Counted from the stretch's first letter, positions 35,292-45,179 are shown. The stretch: 64,000 nt of DNA from an uncultured bacterium (GCA_943788935.1 CALSSE010000015.1:124001-188000); one strand, 5' to 3'. A program made the numbers and translations. Notes: generated by a model not told the origin, from the sequence alone.

Positions 35292-35922
35292 ACAGAGTGA
35301 GCCCTAGACGCCCGACGAGGGTTGATTGACTAAAAATAGTCACTGTATAACCTTCGAGACCTGTGGAGCCCTCTGAAGCTCCCTGTTGACCCCAGCTGAA
35401 GGACGCGCCAAGCTCACTATGAAGTGAGACATATTGGTTGGGGAACCAATAGATTCGTAAGGGGACTTCGAGAGCATATTGAGGGATCGGGGTAGATATC
35501 GTGGATCGATCGGCACATAACGCAGGATCTGTGTCGCATAGCTCGTTATAAGTGATGTGTAACCGCCCTCCGAGAGTGAACGCTGCTTGATCACCAGCTT
35601 GGATCATCTGTAAATGAGCGCCAAGAGAGAGATAAAGCTGGGTTTCGGCTGAACGAGAAGAGGGTTGTCGCCAATCGCCACTGAGAATAAACTCCATAAA
35701 ACTATTAGAGTTTAAGCCAATGTTAATACCTAAGCCAGAGACGCCTTCTGATATAGATAATATACTTAAACCAGTCTTTTTCGACAGGTCTAGTGCCCGT
35801 TGAGGTTTAGTTTTTTTTTGAGGTTTTATGAGCGGCTCTTGAGCCCATACAGACGTTGTTATTAATATGAGTATGAGTCTGACAGTGAGCTTGAATAGAA
35901 GTGGCTTAGCGTGAGTCATCAT
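35284..35922 (-). CDS. Small outer-membrane beta-barrel-like protein
   Basis: The ATG at 35922 is favoured because it places a signal peptide (LILILITTSVWAQ) at the N-terminus; the frame is open for 31 more codons upstream. The mature part of about 185 residues has alternating hydrophobic/polar strands (FMEFILSGDW, QLYLSLGAHLQ, FTLGGRLHITYN, VPLRIYWF, SLHSELGASFSW) and ends VGRLGLTLWF with the terminal Phe typical of outer-membrane barrels. I recognise no family. It is transcribed toward the pilin gene and divergent from ribF. Confidence 0.65.
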   Translation of the reverse strand: MMTHAKPLLFKLTVRLILILITTSVWAQEPLIKPQKKTKPQRALDLSKKTGLSILSISEGVSGLGINIGLNSNSFMEFILSGDWRQPSSRSAETQLYLSLGAHLQMIQAGDQAAFTLGGRLHITYNELCDTDPALCADRSTISTPIPQYALEVPLRIYWFPNQYVSLHSELGASFSWGQQGASEGSTGLEGYTVTIFSQSTLVGRLGLTLWF

Positions 35923-36032
35923 GTGTTTACTGTCTGTATGCGAGAGAGTATGATCGTAAAATTTTTGAGCCGAACTGCCCTTGACAGCGATCTCAGTTAC
36001 ACTCATACCACACATCGTTTATAGATGAAGAG

Positions 36033-37052
36033 ATGACACACAATAAGATGAGCACATTTCATACATATCAAGAAATAGACATTGCTAGCTTAGACTCTGA
36101 GGGCTCTGTTGTAGGGATCGGCAACTTTGATGGCGTACATCAAGGGCACCTCGCGCTTATCAACGCTGTCGTGAAGAAGTCTTTAGAGACAGGACTCAAC
36201 GCTAGTATTCTTACTTTTGATCCTCATCCGCTACGATTCTTTAAAGGGGCAAGAGGCCCATTACAATTGTATTCATCTCAAGATAGAGAGTCACTCCTCG
36301 CTCAATTGGGTATTCAAGTTGTTCTCACCCAGCAATTTGATCTGTCATTCGGCTCCCTCTCTCCCCAAGCCTTTGTTGAGGAGGTACTCGTCAAATCACT
36401 TCGAGCTGCCCATGTCGTGGTTGGATATGATTTTGCTTTTGGTGCTCAGCGAGCGGGTACTCATCAAGATCTGTTAAGGCTATCTCAAGACCATGGCTTT
36501 CATGTGGAAGTCATCGAAGCTCAGCGGTCGATCGGTGAGGGTGAAGATCGACCATTCTCTAGTACTTGGATTCGAGAGTTGGTCTCTAGTGGTGAGGTGG
36601 AGCGAGCCGCAGAAGCGCTTGGAAGGCCCTATCATGTACGAGGTGATGTTATTCGAGGACTACAACGAGGGCGCTCATTAGGGTTTCCAACGGCGAACCT
36701 TCACCTCTCGTCGGAGCTGTGTCCTGCGCCTGGGGTTTATGGGGGCTGGCTTGATTGGGGCTCGGGACCTCAGAAGTCGGTGATCAGTATCGGCAATAAT
36801 CCAACCTTTAATGACGCTCATATTCCCGACAATCACCAGCGGTGGTCCGTTGAGGTACATGTCTTACAGCCTGACTTCCCAAGAGAGGTTGAGCTCTATG
36901 GTCGCGGGGTAACTTTGTGGTTCTCGGGTCGTTTGCGAGAGATGATTCGTTTTTCAAATATTGAGCAGTTGATCGAGCAGATCACCCAAGATTGCCAACA
37001 CGCGCGGATGAGTCTAAAGACAGCTCCTTCCTTTTTCGTCTCTGAGCGATGA
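36033..37052 (+). CDS. ribF: Bifunctional riboflavin kinase / FAD synthetase
   Basis: RibF phosphorylates riboflavin to FMN and adenylylates FMN to FAD in the cytoplasm. The 339-residue protein has the N-terminal nucleotidyltransferase domain with GIGNFDGVHQGHLALI and TFDPHPLRFF, then SSTWIRELVSSGEV. The C-terminal kinase domain has GDVIRGLQRGRSLGFPTANL, APGVYGGWLDWG, SIGNNPTFND and the Glu-containing VEVHVL strand. Both domains appear complete. The stop codon overlaps the aroE start (ATGA), so the genes are translationally coupled. Confidence 0.95.
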   Translation: MTHNKMSTFHTYQEIDIASLDSEGSVVGIGNFDGVHQGHLALINAVVKKSLETGLNASILTFDPHPLRFFKGARGPLQLYSSQDRESLLAQLGIQVVLTQQFDLSFGSLSPQAFVEEVLVKSLRAAHVVVGYDFAFGAQRAGTHQDLLRLSQDHGFHVEVIEAQRSIGEGEDRPFSSTWIRELVSSGEVERAAEALGRPYHVRGDVIRGLQRGRSLGFPTANLHLSSELCPAPGVYGGWLDWGSGPQKSVISIGNNPTFNDAHIPDNHQRWSVEVHVLQPDFPREVELYGRGVTLWFSGRLREMIRFSNIEQLIEQITQDCQHARMSLKTAPSFFVSER

Positions 37053-38020
37053 ACCAAACATTACATCTCGGCTTATTAGGGAGAGATATCCAACACAGCC
37101 TCTCTCCCTCCCTACAAAGTATCAATGGTGAGCTCGCTAGGATAAACATAAAGTACTCTTTGCTTGATCTATCTCTCCGTGAGACCGAGAGCTTATTAGC
37201 TTCAAACGGTGAGGTTGGCTCTATTCTAGCGCTCGACGTGGCGCGCTCTGAGCTCCATCCAATATATCACGGGCTTAACGTGACGACTCCTTATAAAGAG
37301 AGGGCTTATCGAGCAGCCTTAGAGCTTACTCCTCAAGCTCAGACTTTAAAGGCAGTCAACACGATACGGTGGAGAGACGGTCATCTCATAGGTCATAATA
37401 CTGACAGCGATGGTGTGTTGATGTCCTTCGGGGAGCTCGGACTCGATCAGGGATGTGAGCGGGCGGTTGTTTTTGGAACGGGCGGAGCCAGTCGAGCGGT
37501 AGCGTATGCTCTAGCAAAGATTCGTTGTCAGTCGATTATATGGATCAGCCGAGATCGAGAGCGCGGTGAGCATTGCTTAGAGTGGTGCGCGAGTGTATCT
37601 CCTCGACTCCAGGTGGCGTGGATATGTGCGGATGATCCAGATATAATGAGTGTTCTTAGAGGCTCGACTGTGGTGCGCTTGAATCGGGAGGAGATCAGAG
37701 CATTAGAGTGGGGATCTGTGGAGGTGGTCATCTCCGGGGCTCCCCCTTTAAGTAAAGACCAGTGGGCCACCTTAGAGGAGAGGCTGAGCCCAAGTCTAGG
37801 TAGGCGGTTTGGCCTACAAGAAGGAGGGGGGCTTATAGATTTAAATTATGGCGAAGATAGAACTTTTGGTCTACGCAGCCACGCTCAAAAGACCCTCTGT
37901 CATTATGAGGATGGGTTGAGAATGCTAGTGGGGCAAGGCATCTCATCATTTCAATGGTGGACAGGAGTAAAGATCGATTTCAAGTCCGCTTGGTCTTCTC
38001 TGTGTGAGGTAATAAAGTAG
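37049..38020 (+). CDS. aroE: Shikimate dehydrogenase
   Basis: AroE reduces 3-dehydroshikimate to shikimate with NADPH in aromatic amino acid synthesis. The 323-residue protein is slightly longer than usual (about 270-290). Substrate-binding motifs are present: GRDIQHSLSPSLQ near the N-terminus and GLNVTTPYKE with the catalytic Lys. NTDSDG supplies the catalytic Asp, and FGTGGASRAVAYAL is the nucleotide-binding loop. The extra length is in the NADP domain (RGEHCLEWCASVSP...WICADDP). It overlaps ribF by four bases. Confidence 0.93.
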   Translation: MNQTLHLGLLGRDIQHSLSPSLQSINGELARINIKYSLLDLSLRETESLLASNGEVGSILALDVARSELHPIYHGLNVTTPYKERAYRAALELTPQAQTLKAVNTIRWRDGHLIGHNTDSDGVLMSFGELGLDQGCERAVVFGTGGASRAVAYALAKIRCQSIIWISRDRERGEHCLEWCASVSPRLQVAWICADDPDIMSVLRGSTVVRLNREEIRALEWGSVEVVISGAPPLSKDQWATLEERLSPSLGRRFGLQEGGGLIDLNYGEDRTFGLRSHAQKTLCHYEDGLRMLVGQGISSFQWWTGVKIDFKSAWSSLCEVIK

Positions 38021-38095
38021 AGAGTTGGCTCCATCTTGAGGAGAGCAGAAGAGCTGATCTAGACACTCTTATCCCTCCCTTTATAGACAGATCGC

Positions 38096-38101
38096 TTGAC
38101 A
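38096..38101 (+). promoter_or_regulatory. Candidate -35 element upstream of pilB
   Basis: TTGACA is exact. The matching -10 is poor (TAGATA at 19 bp, or TACACT farther away), so this is a weak promoter call in the 176-bp gap between aroE and pilB. Confidence 0.25.
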
Positions 38102-38196
38102 GTGCGGCTCATTCTCCTTTTAGATACACTATGCTCAGTGTTTTACTTGGGCCTAGTTGCACCTAATTATGATGTATTTTAGATGAAAGAGGTCCC

Positions 38197-39891
38197 ATGA
38201 ACGATCGGATTGGCGAGCTTCTCGTTCGCGAGAATATGATCTCGCTCTCTCAACTTCAGCAGGCGCAGGTTTCTCAGAGACAGACACGAGAGAGCCTCAC
38301 TTACACCTTGGCGAAGATGGGGATGGTAGGCGAAGGAAACCTCACCGAATTCTTAAGTCGTCATTATGGGATTCCTCCCGTAGATCTCGATGACTTTGAG
38401 ATTGGAGAGGATGTTCTTGAGTTAATTCCTGAACATCTCGCACGTCAGCATACGATTATCCCTATTGATCGTGCTGGTTCCTCTTTGATCGTAGCGATGA
38501 GTAATCCCTCTGATCTCAACGCGATTGATGATGTGAAATTCCATAGCGGCTTGCAGGTTGAGGTAGTGATCGCTAGCGAGCTTGCGATCCGGGAAGCTTT
38601 AGATCGCTATTACAAAAAAGATATCGACTATAAAAAGATCGTCGAAGAGTTTAATCAAGACGAAGTAGAGGTGGCAAAGCCTGAAGAAGAAGAAGATATT
38701 ATCTCCCTCGAGCGATCCTCAGAAGACGCGCCAGTCGTTCGCTTGGTGAATACGATTCTGATAGACGCGATTCGTCGTAATTGCTCCGATATTCACATAG
38801 AGCCCTATGAGAAAGAATTTCGCGTTCGTTATCGCATCGACGGTGTCCTCTATAAGATTATGGAGCCCCCTCTCTCTTTGAAGAGCGCGATCATCAGTCG
38901 TATCAAGATTATGGCCTCGCTTAATATAGCTGAGAGGCGACTCCCGCAGGATGGACGTATTAAAATTAAGCTCGGCGAGGGTAGAGAGATGGACTTCCGT
39001 GTCAGCATCTTACCTACCTTGTTTGGTGAGAAGGTCGTCATGCGCTTACTCGATAAGAGTAATCTACAGCTTGATATGACTAAGCTAGGATTTGAGAGCT
39101 CACAATTAGGAGTATTTAAGAACGCGATTCATAATCCTTATGGCATGGTTTTAGTCACGGGCCCTACAGGGTCTGGTAAGACGACGACATTGTACTCCGC
39201 TCTCTCTGAGCTGAACAAGACGACAGAGAATATCTCGACCGCCGAAGACCCTGTAGAGTTTAACTTAGCGGGGATTAATCAATGCCAAATGGCCGATGCT
39301 ATCGGGCTTAACTTCGCCGCTGCGTTGCGTTCATTTCTGCGTCAGGACCCTGACATTATCATGGTCGGTGAGATCCGTGACTTCGAGACCGCTGAGATTG
39401 CCGTTAAAGCAGCCCTCACTGGTCACTTAGTCCTCTCCACACTGCACACCAATGACGCTCCTTCTACTGTGAGTCGTATGCTTAATATGGGCCTTGAACC
39501 TTTCTTGGTCACCGCCTCAGTGAACGCGATATTAGCCCAACGTCTAGCGAGAAAGATCTGCTCTGAGTGTAAGGCTGAAGTCGAGACCGACCCAGAGGCT
39601 CTCATCGATCTAGGAGTCGACCCTACCGTTGCTCAGACCGCTAAAGTATATCATGGGACAGGATGTAGAAACTGTAATGAGACTGGCTTCAAAGGCCGTA
39701 TCGCTCTCTATGAGATTATGCCGATGACCGATGAGATCAAAGACCTAGTGCTACAGGGCGCCTCAAGCGTAGAGCTCAAGCGAGCCGCGGTCGCTCTAGG
39801 GATGAAGACTCTTCGCCAATCTGCTCTGACTAAGCTCCTCGAAGGAACGACGACGATCAGTGAGGTTATTCGCTGCTCGGCTGCAGATTAA
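38197..39891 (+). CDS. pilB: Type IV pilus assembly ATPase PilB
   Basis: PilB is the cytoplasmic hexameric ATPase that drives pilus extension. The 564-residue protein has an N-terminal MshEN-type domain (residues 1-150), a linker of acidic residues, and the GspE/PilB ATPase core. That core has DIHIEP, RYRIDGVLYKI, GPTGSGKTTTLY (Walker A), STAEDPVEFN (Asp box), RSFLRQDPDIIMVGEIRD (Walker B) and STLHTNDAPST (His box). Cys pairs CSEC and CRNC form the zinc-binding insert of this branch. It opens the pilB-T-C-S cluster; the last base of its stop codon is the first base of the pilT start. Confidence 0.96.
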   Translation: MNDRIGELLVRENMISLSQLQQAQVSQRQTRESLTYTLAKMGMVGEGNLTEFLSRHYGIPPVDLDDFEIGEDVLELIPEHLARQHTIIPIDRAGSSLIVAMSNPSDLNAIDDVKFHSGLQVEVVIASELAIREALDRYYKKDIDYKKIVEEFNQDEVEVAKPEEEEDIISLERSSEDAPVVRLVNTILIDAIRRNCSDIHIEPYEKEFRVRYRIDGVLYKIMEPPLSLKSAIISRIKIMASLNIAERRLPQDGRIKIKLGEGREMDFRVSILPTLFGEKVVMRLLDKSNLQLDMTKLGFESSQLGVFKNAIHNPYGMVLVTGPTGSGKTTTLYSALSELNKTTENISTAEDPVEFNLAGINQCQMADAIGLNFAAALRSFLRQDPDIIMVGEIRDFETAEIAVKAALTGHLVLSTLHTNDAPSTVSRMLNMGLEPFLVTASVNAILAQRLARKICSECKAEVETDPEALIDLGVDPTVAQTAKVYHGTGCRNCNETGFKGRIALYEIMPMTDEIKDLVLQGASSVELKRAAVALGMKTLRQSALTKLLEGTTTISEVIRCSAAD

Positions 39892-40988
39892 TGATGGACT
39901 TAAGAGGCTTACTCCAGTTAGTCGTTGATGAAGGCGCCTCTGACCTTCATATCACTAATGACTCATCTCCTGTGTTGAGGATCGATGGGCAGATGAAGCC
40001 TGTTGAGGGCATGTCTCGGCTGTCTCCACATGACACAGCCCGCTTATGCCTCTCTATCCTTACTCCAGAACAGAGAACTATCTTTGAAGAGACTCGTGAA
40101 ATAGACTTAAGTATAGGTGTCAAAGGGCTCTGTCGGTTCCGAGTTAATCTCTTTGTTCAAAAAGAGGTGATCGCTGGTGTTTTTAGGGTGGTTCCTTCTC
40201 ATGTAAGACCTCTAGAAGAGCTAGGTCTACCCTCTAGCGTCAGCGATCTCGCTCGTCGATCAGCAGGTCTCGTATTAGTGACTGGCCCTACAGGCTCGGG
40301 GAAGTCGACAACTCTAGCGGCGATTGTTGATCAAATAAACCGCGAACGTGCTTGTCATATCGTGACGCTCGAAGACCCCATCGAGTACATACATCATCAT
40401 AAGCGATCTCTCATCAATCAACGAGAGGTTGGGATCGATACCCACAGTTTTAAAGGAGCCTTGAGAGCTGTCCTCCGTCAAGACCCTGATGTAGTACTGA
40501 TCGGAGAGATGAGAGATCTCGAGACTGTTGAAGCAGCCTTAAGAATCAGCGAGACAGGACACCTCTGTTTAGCGACACTGCACACTCAATCTGCGATTCA
40601 GTCGATCACTAGAATCATTGATATGTTTCCCGTTCATTTGCGTAGTCAGATCCGAGTTCAGCTGAGCTTCACCTTGCAAGGGGTCCTCAGCCAGCGCTTG
40701 CTTCCACGGCTAGCAATGAAGGGACGAGCTCTCTCGGCGGAGGTTATGGTGATGAACCAAGCGATTCGACACCTCGTTCGTGACGATAAGTTACACCAAA
40801 TTTACGGCCAAGCTCAGCTTGGACAAGGGAAGTCAGGAATGGTCACGATGAATCAGAGCTTGCTTAAACTGTATAAAACGCGACAGATTTCCTTAGAAGA
40901 CGCGCGAGCTAATTCTCCCGATGTGGATGAGTTCGCCTCTTTGTTAGTCGCTCATCAATCTGGGCCTTCAACCGCGAGGAGGCGATAA
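39891..40988 (+). CDS. pilT: Pilus retraction ATPase PilT
   Basis: PilT powers pilus retraction and twitching. The 365-residue protein has the usual PilT length and lacks the long N-terminal domain and zinc insert of PilB. It has ASDLHITNDSSPVLRIDG, GPTGSGKSTTLAAIVD (Walker A), TLEDPIEYIH (Asp box), AVLRQDPDVVLIGEMRD (Walker B) and LATLHTQSA (His box). Translation is probably coupled to pilB through the overlapping TAATG. Confidence 0.95.
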   Translation: MMDLRGLLQLVVDEGASDLHITNDSSPVLRIDGQMKPVEGMSRLSPHDTARLCLSILTPEQRTIFEETREIDLSIGVKGLCRFRVNLFVQKEVIAGVFRVVPSHVRPLEELGLPSSVSDLARRSAGLVLVTGPTGSGKSTTLAAIVDQINRERACHIVTLEDPIEYIHHHKRSLINQREVGIDTHSFKGALRAVLRQDPDVVLIGEMRDLETVEAALRISETGHLCLATLHTQSAIQSITRIIDMFPVHLRSQIRVQLSFTLQGVLSQRLLPRLAMKGRALSAEVMVMNQAIRHLVRDDKLHQIYGQAQLGQGKSGMVTMNQSLLKLYKTRQISLEDARANSPDVDEFASLLVAHQSGPSTARRR

Positions 40989-41020
40989 AAGTTTAAGACG
41001 ACTGAAGTCGACTTGAACTT
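40989..41020 (+). promoter_or_regulatory. Long stem-loop between pilT and pilC
   Basis: AAGTTTAAGACGACT (40989-41003) and AGTCGACTTGAACTT (41006-41020) pair over 14 bp with one mismatch and one G-U pair, closing on a TGAA loop. The stem begins one base after the pilT stop codon. No U-run follows, so an RNA-stability or processing element is more likely than a terminator. Confidence 0.6.
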
Positions 41021-41058
41021 GGTCTATCATTCGTTGATTCATAGAGAGAAGAGGACTT

Positions 41059-42264
41059 ATGGCGACATGGCAGTGGGAAGGGAGGACCCCCAGCGGAGAG
41101 CTTAAGCAAGGGGTGATTGAAGCTGAAAATGAACGTGAAGTTCATATTAAGTTAAAGCAAAAACAGATTAGCCCAGATAAGGTACGTAAACAGCTTAAAC
41201 CCAAAATAAAGATTGAGTTATCTTCCGGGGTATCTAGGCAAGACTTGGTAGTATTTGTTCGTCAGTTCGCTACGATGATTGATGCGGGCTTACCGCTCGT
41301 TCAGTGTTTGGAACTGATCGCCTCTCAACAAGCAAATAAGAAGTTTAAAGAGATTCTTAACGATATCAAAGATCATGTCGCAGGGGGAGCAACCTTCGCC
41401 CAATCCTTAGAGAGACACCCCAAAGTATTTGATACTCTCTTCGTCAATCTCGTCGCCGCCGGTGAGGTCGGCGGTATTTTAGATACGATCCTTAACCGCT
41501 TAGCCTCATATATCGAGAATAACGCTAAACTTGCTCGTCAAGTGAAGAGCGCCATGGCTTATCCTATTGGGATCACAGCAGTGGCGGGGATTGTTATCTT
41601 TGTCCTTTTGCGCTTTGTTATCCCAAGTTTTGAGAAGATGTTCGCCAATATGGGAGGAGATCTACCGGGGCTCACTAAGATCGTGATCGGGATGTCTCAT
41701 TGGTTAGCCGCTAACACGATTCCCGTCTTTATAGGGCTAGGGGTCTTCTCTTACTTCTTTAAGAAGGTGATTAGCACCGATAAAGGACGGTTCGCCTTCG
41801 ATAGTTTCCTACTGAAACTTCCCCTCTTTGGGGCTTTATTGAAGAAGGTGGCGGTGGCTCGCTTCACACGGACGATGGGGACCATGCTCTCTTCTGGGGT
41901 ACCTATCGTTGAAGCTCTACAGATTGTCTCTAAGGCTTCAGGAAATAAAGTGATTGAAGATGCTCTGATGGAGGTTCGAGAGAAGGTGTCAGAGGGGAGC
42001 CGAATGGCTGATCCGCTAGCGAAAGCTGAAATCTTTCCCAATATGGTCGTGCAGATGATCGCGGTCGGTGAGCAGACTGGAGCGATGGACGTCATGCTCG
42101 GTAAGATCGCTGACTTTTATGATGATGAGGTCGAGGCCTCCGTGGGGAGCTTGACAAGTTTGATGGAGCCGATGATGATGGTCATTTTAGGAGGAATTGT
42201 AGGCACGATCCTCGTCGCGATGTATTTACCGATCTTCTCGATCGCGGGAACAGTAGGAGGCTGA
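41059..42264 (+). CDS. pilC: Type IV pilus inner-membrane platform protein PilC
   Basis: PilC/GspF-type platform proteins couple the ATPases to the growing pilus. The 401-residue protein has two copies of the family domain. The first has FVRQFATMIDAGLPLVQCLE and FVNLVAAGEVGGILDTIL; the second has FTRTMGTMLSSGVPIVEALQ and MIAVGEQTGAMDVML. Three transmembrane stretches are visible (about 170-195, 215-235 and the C-terminus around MMMVILGGIVGTILVAMYLPIF). AGAAGAGG lies just before the ATG. A second GspF-type gene at 61 kb serves the type II system. Confidence 0.95.
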   Translation: MATWQWEGRTPSGELKQGVIEAENEREVHIKLKQKQISPDKVRKQLKPKIKIELSSGVSRQDLVVFVRQFATMIDAGLPLVQCLELIASQQANKKFKEILNDIKDHVAGGATFAQSLERHPKVFDTLFVNLVAAGEVGGILDTILNRLASYIENNAKLARQVKSAMAYPIGITAVAGIVIFVLLRFVIPSFEKMFANMGGDLPGLTKIVIGMSHWLAANTIPVFIGLGVFSYFFKKVISTDKGRFAFDSFLLKLPLFGALLKKVAVARFTRTMGTMLSSGVPIVEALQIVSKASGNKVIEDALMEVREKVSEGSRMADPLAKAEIFPNMVVQMIAVGEQTGAMDVMLGKIADFYDDEVEASVGSLTSLMEPMMMVILGGIVGTILVAMYLPIFSIAGTVGG

Positions 42265-42314
42265 GAGCATTGCTCAACTCAGCCTCTATATAGTCTCATA
42301 CATCGAGAAGGTTG

Positions 42315-44138
42315 ATGATGAATCATAGCTCACTCCCCCACCAAGCGAGCCTCGAGTCTTTAGATGACTCACTGATCGCGATGAAGCAACGCTTAACTTG
42401 GTTGATGCTCTTTCGAGTATTTCTCAGCGTGGGCATTGGCTTGAGCTTTGTCTTCCTACAAGCGACGAGTCTCAGGTCTCTTTATCCGAGTGACAGCTTA
42501 CCGACGATCATCTCGGTATTTGTTGGCGTGTATGTCTGTAACCTCTTCTATCTATTCAGTTTGAGCAGATCAAGCCGCTATGCCACTCTACTCGCCTACG
42601 CTCAATTATTTACGGATTGTTTAGGGAGCGCTCTACTCATCTTCTTGACCGGAGGGATGGAGAGCCCGCTGATCTTTCTCTTTGCGCTACATGTCCTGAT
42701 GGGGGCGATCTCTCTTTATCGAGCGGGCGCTTGGTTTGTAGTGATTCTCGCCATGGGTGCTTTCTCGCTACTCTGTGCTCATGAGATCTCACTTATTGAT
42801 TTTGATCGAGGGACCGCATTTAGGACTTTAAAGTATATATTGATTAATGGTCTCTACCAGCTTGGTCTCTTGAGCTTTATCGCAGCGCTCACCGGCTATC
42901 TGAGCGAGCAGAGCAGACTCGCTCATCTTCGACTCAGCTTCGCTAGCGCTGATATGAAGACGCTACGTCGATTAAATGAGCATCTCTTGATGAGCGTACA
43001 TAACGGGATTATATACCTAAATCATCGTGGACATATCCTCATAGTTAATCAAGCGACCGAGCGTTTTCTCTCGCTCTCTGCCAAAGAGTTACTGCAGATG
43101 AAGATTCAAGATATCTTTCCTCAACTCCCCTCACTCATTCTCCATGAGAGCCTTGAATCCCAGTTAAGTGAGCACTTCATCCTCTCCGACACAGGGGTAT
43201 ATTCATGGGAGTATTTATCGCTTCGATCCGCATCTAGTAGAGAGCCTCTCGCCGGTGATACTCTCTCTAACGATCGAGTGATCCTAGATTGTATGTTATC
43301 GGAGGTGATAGGCTCGCATCAACATTCTATTAATTCAGGCTGGTTGATCATATTACAAGATGTGACCATGAGACGAAGGTTAGAAGCGAAGATGAGTAAA
43401 AGAGAGCGTCTCGCCTCACTCGGAGAGGTCGCAGCGCAAATCGCTCATGAAGTCCGAAACCCTCTAGCCGCCATGGTCTCTAGTTTAGAGCTCTTACGTC
43501 ACCGATCGGAGTCTAACATCAGTGATGATCGCTCACTCGATCACCGTCTGATTAATATTGTCGAGAGAGAGACTCAGAGGATTAACACTCTGATCGAGTC
43601 ATTTCTCAACTTCTCTCGACCTCCTAAGCCTCACCCTACTCTCTTCTCGCTGAATCGACTAATCACTGACCTGAGCCTGATTAAGTCTCAACGAGTGATC
43701 AATCGTCTACAAGGGGAGGTAGAGGTGTTTGCTGATGCGGATCAAGTCCGTCAAATTTTATGGAATCTATTTAATAATGCGTGGGAAGCGGAGAGTGAAG
43801 AGGTAGAGGTGAGCGCTCGTCTTATTCAGCAGACTTTAGGTAGAGAAGAGTGGGAAATAATGATCGAGGATCAAGGAATAGGATTCTCTGATTCCTTAGG
43901 GGACCTCGAAGAGCTCTTTCGGCCTTTCTACACTGAGAAAGAGAGTGGTACTGGGATTGGACTCTCTCTCTGCAGAGCGCTGACTGAGCTTCAAGGAGGT
44001 AGTCTAGAGGCTCAACGTCGAAAAGGAGGGGGAGCAATATTCGTGTTGACCCTCCCGATGAAAGAGAGTGAGCTGGAAGTGATCACAACTATGGAGTCAA
44101 CACTGACGGATAATATATCTAACGGGAGAGATCGATGA
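42315..44138 (+). CDS. pilS: PilS-like sensor histidine kinase
   Basis: The start could be TTG 42312, ATG 42315 or ATG 42318; GAGAAGG lies just upstream. The first 210 residues contain six transmembrane helices, as in PilS. A PAS-like region follows (NGIIYLNHRGHILIVNQATERFLSLS). The kinase core has H-box QIAHEVRNPLAAM, N-box NLFNNAWEAE, G1 box EDQGIGFSD, F box LFRPFYTEKESGTGIGLSL and the final GGGAIFVLTLP. It is placed right after pilC as in known pil clusters. No response regulator follows; the nearest is the NtrC-type gene about 9.4 kb away. Confidence 0.9.
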   Translation: MMNHSSLPHQASLESLDDSLIAMKQRLTWLMLFRVFLSVGIGLSFVFLQATSLRSLYPSDSLPTIISVFVGVYVCNLFYLFSLSRSSRYATLLAYAQLFTDCLGSALLIFLTGGMESPLIFLFALHVLMGAISLYRAGAWFVVILAMGAFSLLCAHEISLIDFDRGTAFRTLKYILINGLYQLGLLSFIAALTGYLSEQSRLAHLRLSFASADMKTLRRLNEHLLMSVHNGIIYLNHRGHILIVNQATERFLSLSAKELLQMKIQDIFPQLPSLILHESLESQLSEHFILSDTGVYSWEYLSLRSASSREPLAGDTLSNDRVILDCMLSEVIGSHQHSINSGWLIILQDVTMRRRLEAKMSKRERLASLGEVAAQIAHEVRNPLAAMVSSLELLRHRSESNISDDRSLDHRLINIVERETQRINTLIESFLNFSRPPKPHPTLFSLNRLITDLSLIKSQRVINRLQGEVEVFADADQVRQILWNLFNNAWEAESEEVEVSARLIQQTLGREEWEIMIEDQGIGFSDSLGDLEELFRPFYTEKESGTGIGLSLCRALTELQGGSLEAQRRKGGGAIFVLTLPMKESELEVITTMESTLTDNISNGRDR

Positions 44139-44144
44139 GTGTAT

Positions 44145-45179
44145 TTAGAGGGAGAGCGGGCTCGATACTTGTGCATTCCGTAACGCTTCTGCAGCGTGAT
44201 AAGAGGAGCGAACTAAAGGACCGGCGAAGACATGCTCAAAGCCAATGAGTAAAGCGCGACTACGGTAAACATCATAAGCCTCTTCTGTGAGATAGGCAAC
44301 GACGGGAGCGTGTCGCCGGCTTGGTCGTAAATATTGACCTAAGGTGATGATGTTCACCCCATGAGCTCTAAGATCTTCAAAGAGTGAGAAGACCTCGCTC
44401 TTCTGTTCACCGAGCCCCACCATTAATCCACTCTTTACAGTGAGATTAGGGAAATGGTCACCGACGTGCTTTAAGACAGCGAGTGACCTCTCATATCGGG
44501 CTTTATGTCTCACTTGAGGATAAAGTCTGGGGACGGTTTCTATATTATGATTAAATACTTTGAGGCCTCGGGCGTTAGCGACGAGCTCTACGGCGCCCAT
44601 ATCCCCTAGGAAGTCAGGGGTGAGCACCTCGATGTCAGCTTGTGGGAGTGCTCGATGAACCGCCTCGACAGTGTCTCGCATATGAGCTGCGCCACCATCG
44701 GGTAAGTCATCTCGATTGACACTTGTGATCACCACATGCTTCAACCCAAGCTCAGCAGCAGCTTCTGCTACATTTTGAGGCTCTTGAGGGTCTAGCGGGC
44801 CAGGGCGAGCAGTACCCACCGCACAGAAGCTACACGCTCGAGTGCAATCTTTTCCCATGATCATAAAGGTCGCTGTTTTTTGAGAGAAGCATTCGGATAG
44901 ATTCGGACATCGAGCCTCCTCACATACAGTGTGGAGTGTATTCTGTCGCATCAAGCGTCGCACCGCTCTAACTTGATCACCTTTGCCTACCTGTCGTTTA
45001 AGGAAACTCGGTAGTCGTAAGGCGTTACGATCTCGACCAAAGCGATCTCCGCTCGGATGGGCTGGGAGTATGGAGAGACCATCCTCTTGCTGAGGGGAGT
45101 GAGTTATGGTGTCGGCGTTGGCCCTGTCTGATGTAGCTCCACCAGATGTACTTTTATCAGATGTAATACAGTTGCTCAT
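44145..45179 (-). CDS. lipA: Lipoyl synthase
   Basis: LipA inserts sulfur into octanoyl chains bound to lipoyl domains, using radical SAM chemistry and a second sacrificed iron-sulfur cluster. The 344-residue protein has the auxiliary cluster motif CEEARCPNLSEC and the radical SAM CTRACSFC. It also has the family stretches SVNRDDLPDGGA, FNHNIETVPRLYP and GLGEQKSEV and the C-terminal RSSYHA with the cluster-binding Ser. The first 65 residues are low-complexity and not conserved. GGGAGG precedes the ATG by about seven bases. It stands alone. Confidence 0.96.
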   Translation of the reverse strand: MSNCITSDKSTSGGATSDRANADTITHSPQQEDGLSILPAHPSGDRFGRDRNALRLPSFLKRQVGKGDQVRAVRRLMRQNTLHTVCEEARCPNLSECFSQKTATFMIMGKDCTRACSFCAVGTARPGPLDPQEPQNVAEAAAELGLKHVVITSVNRDDLPDGGAAHMRDTVEAVHRALPQADIEVLTPDFLGDMGAVELVANARGLKVFNHNIETVPRLYPQVRHKARYERSLAVLKHVGDHFPNLTVKSGLMVGLGEQKSEVFSLFEDLRAHGVNIITLGQYLRPSRRHAPVVAYLTEEAYDVYRSRALLIGFEHVFAGPLVRSSYHAAEALRNAQVSSPLSL

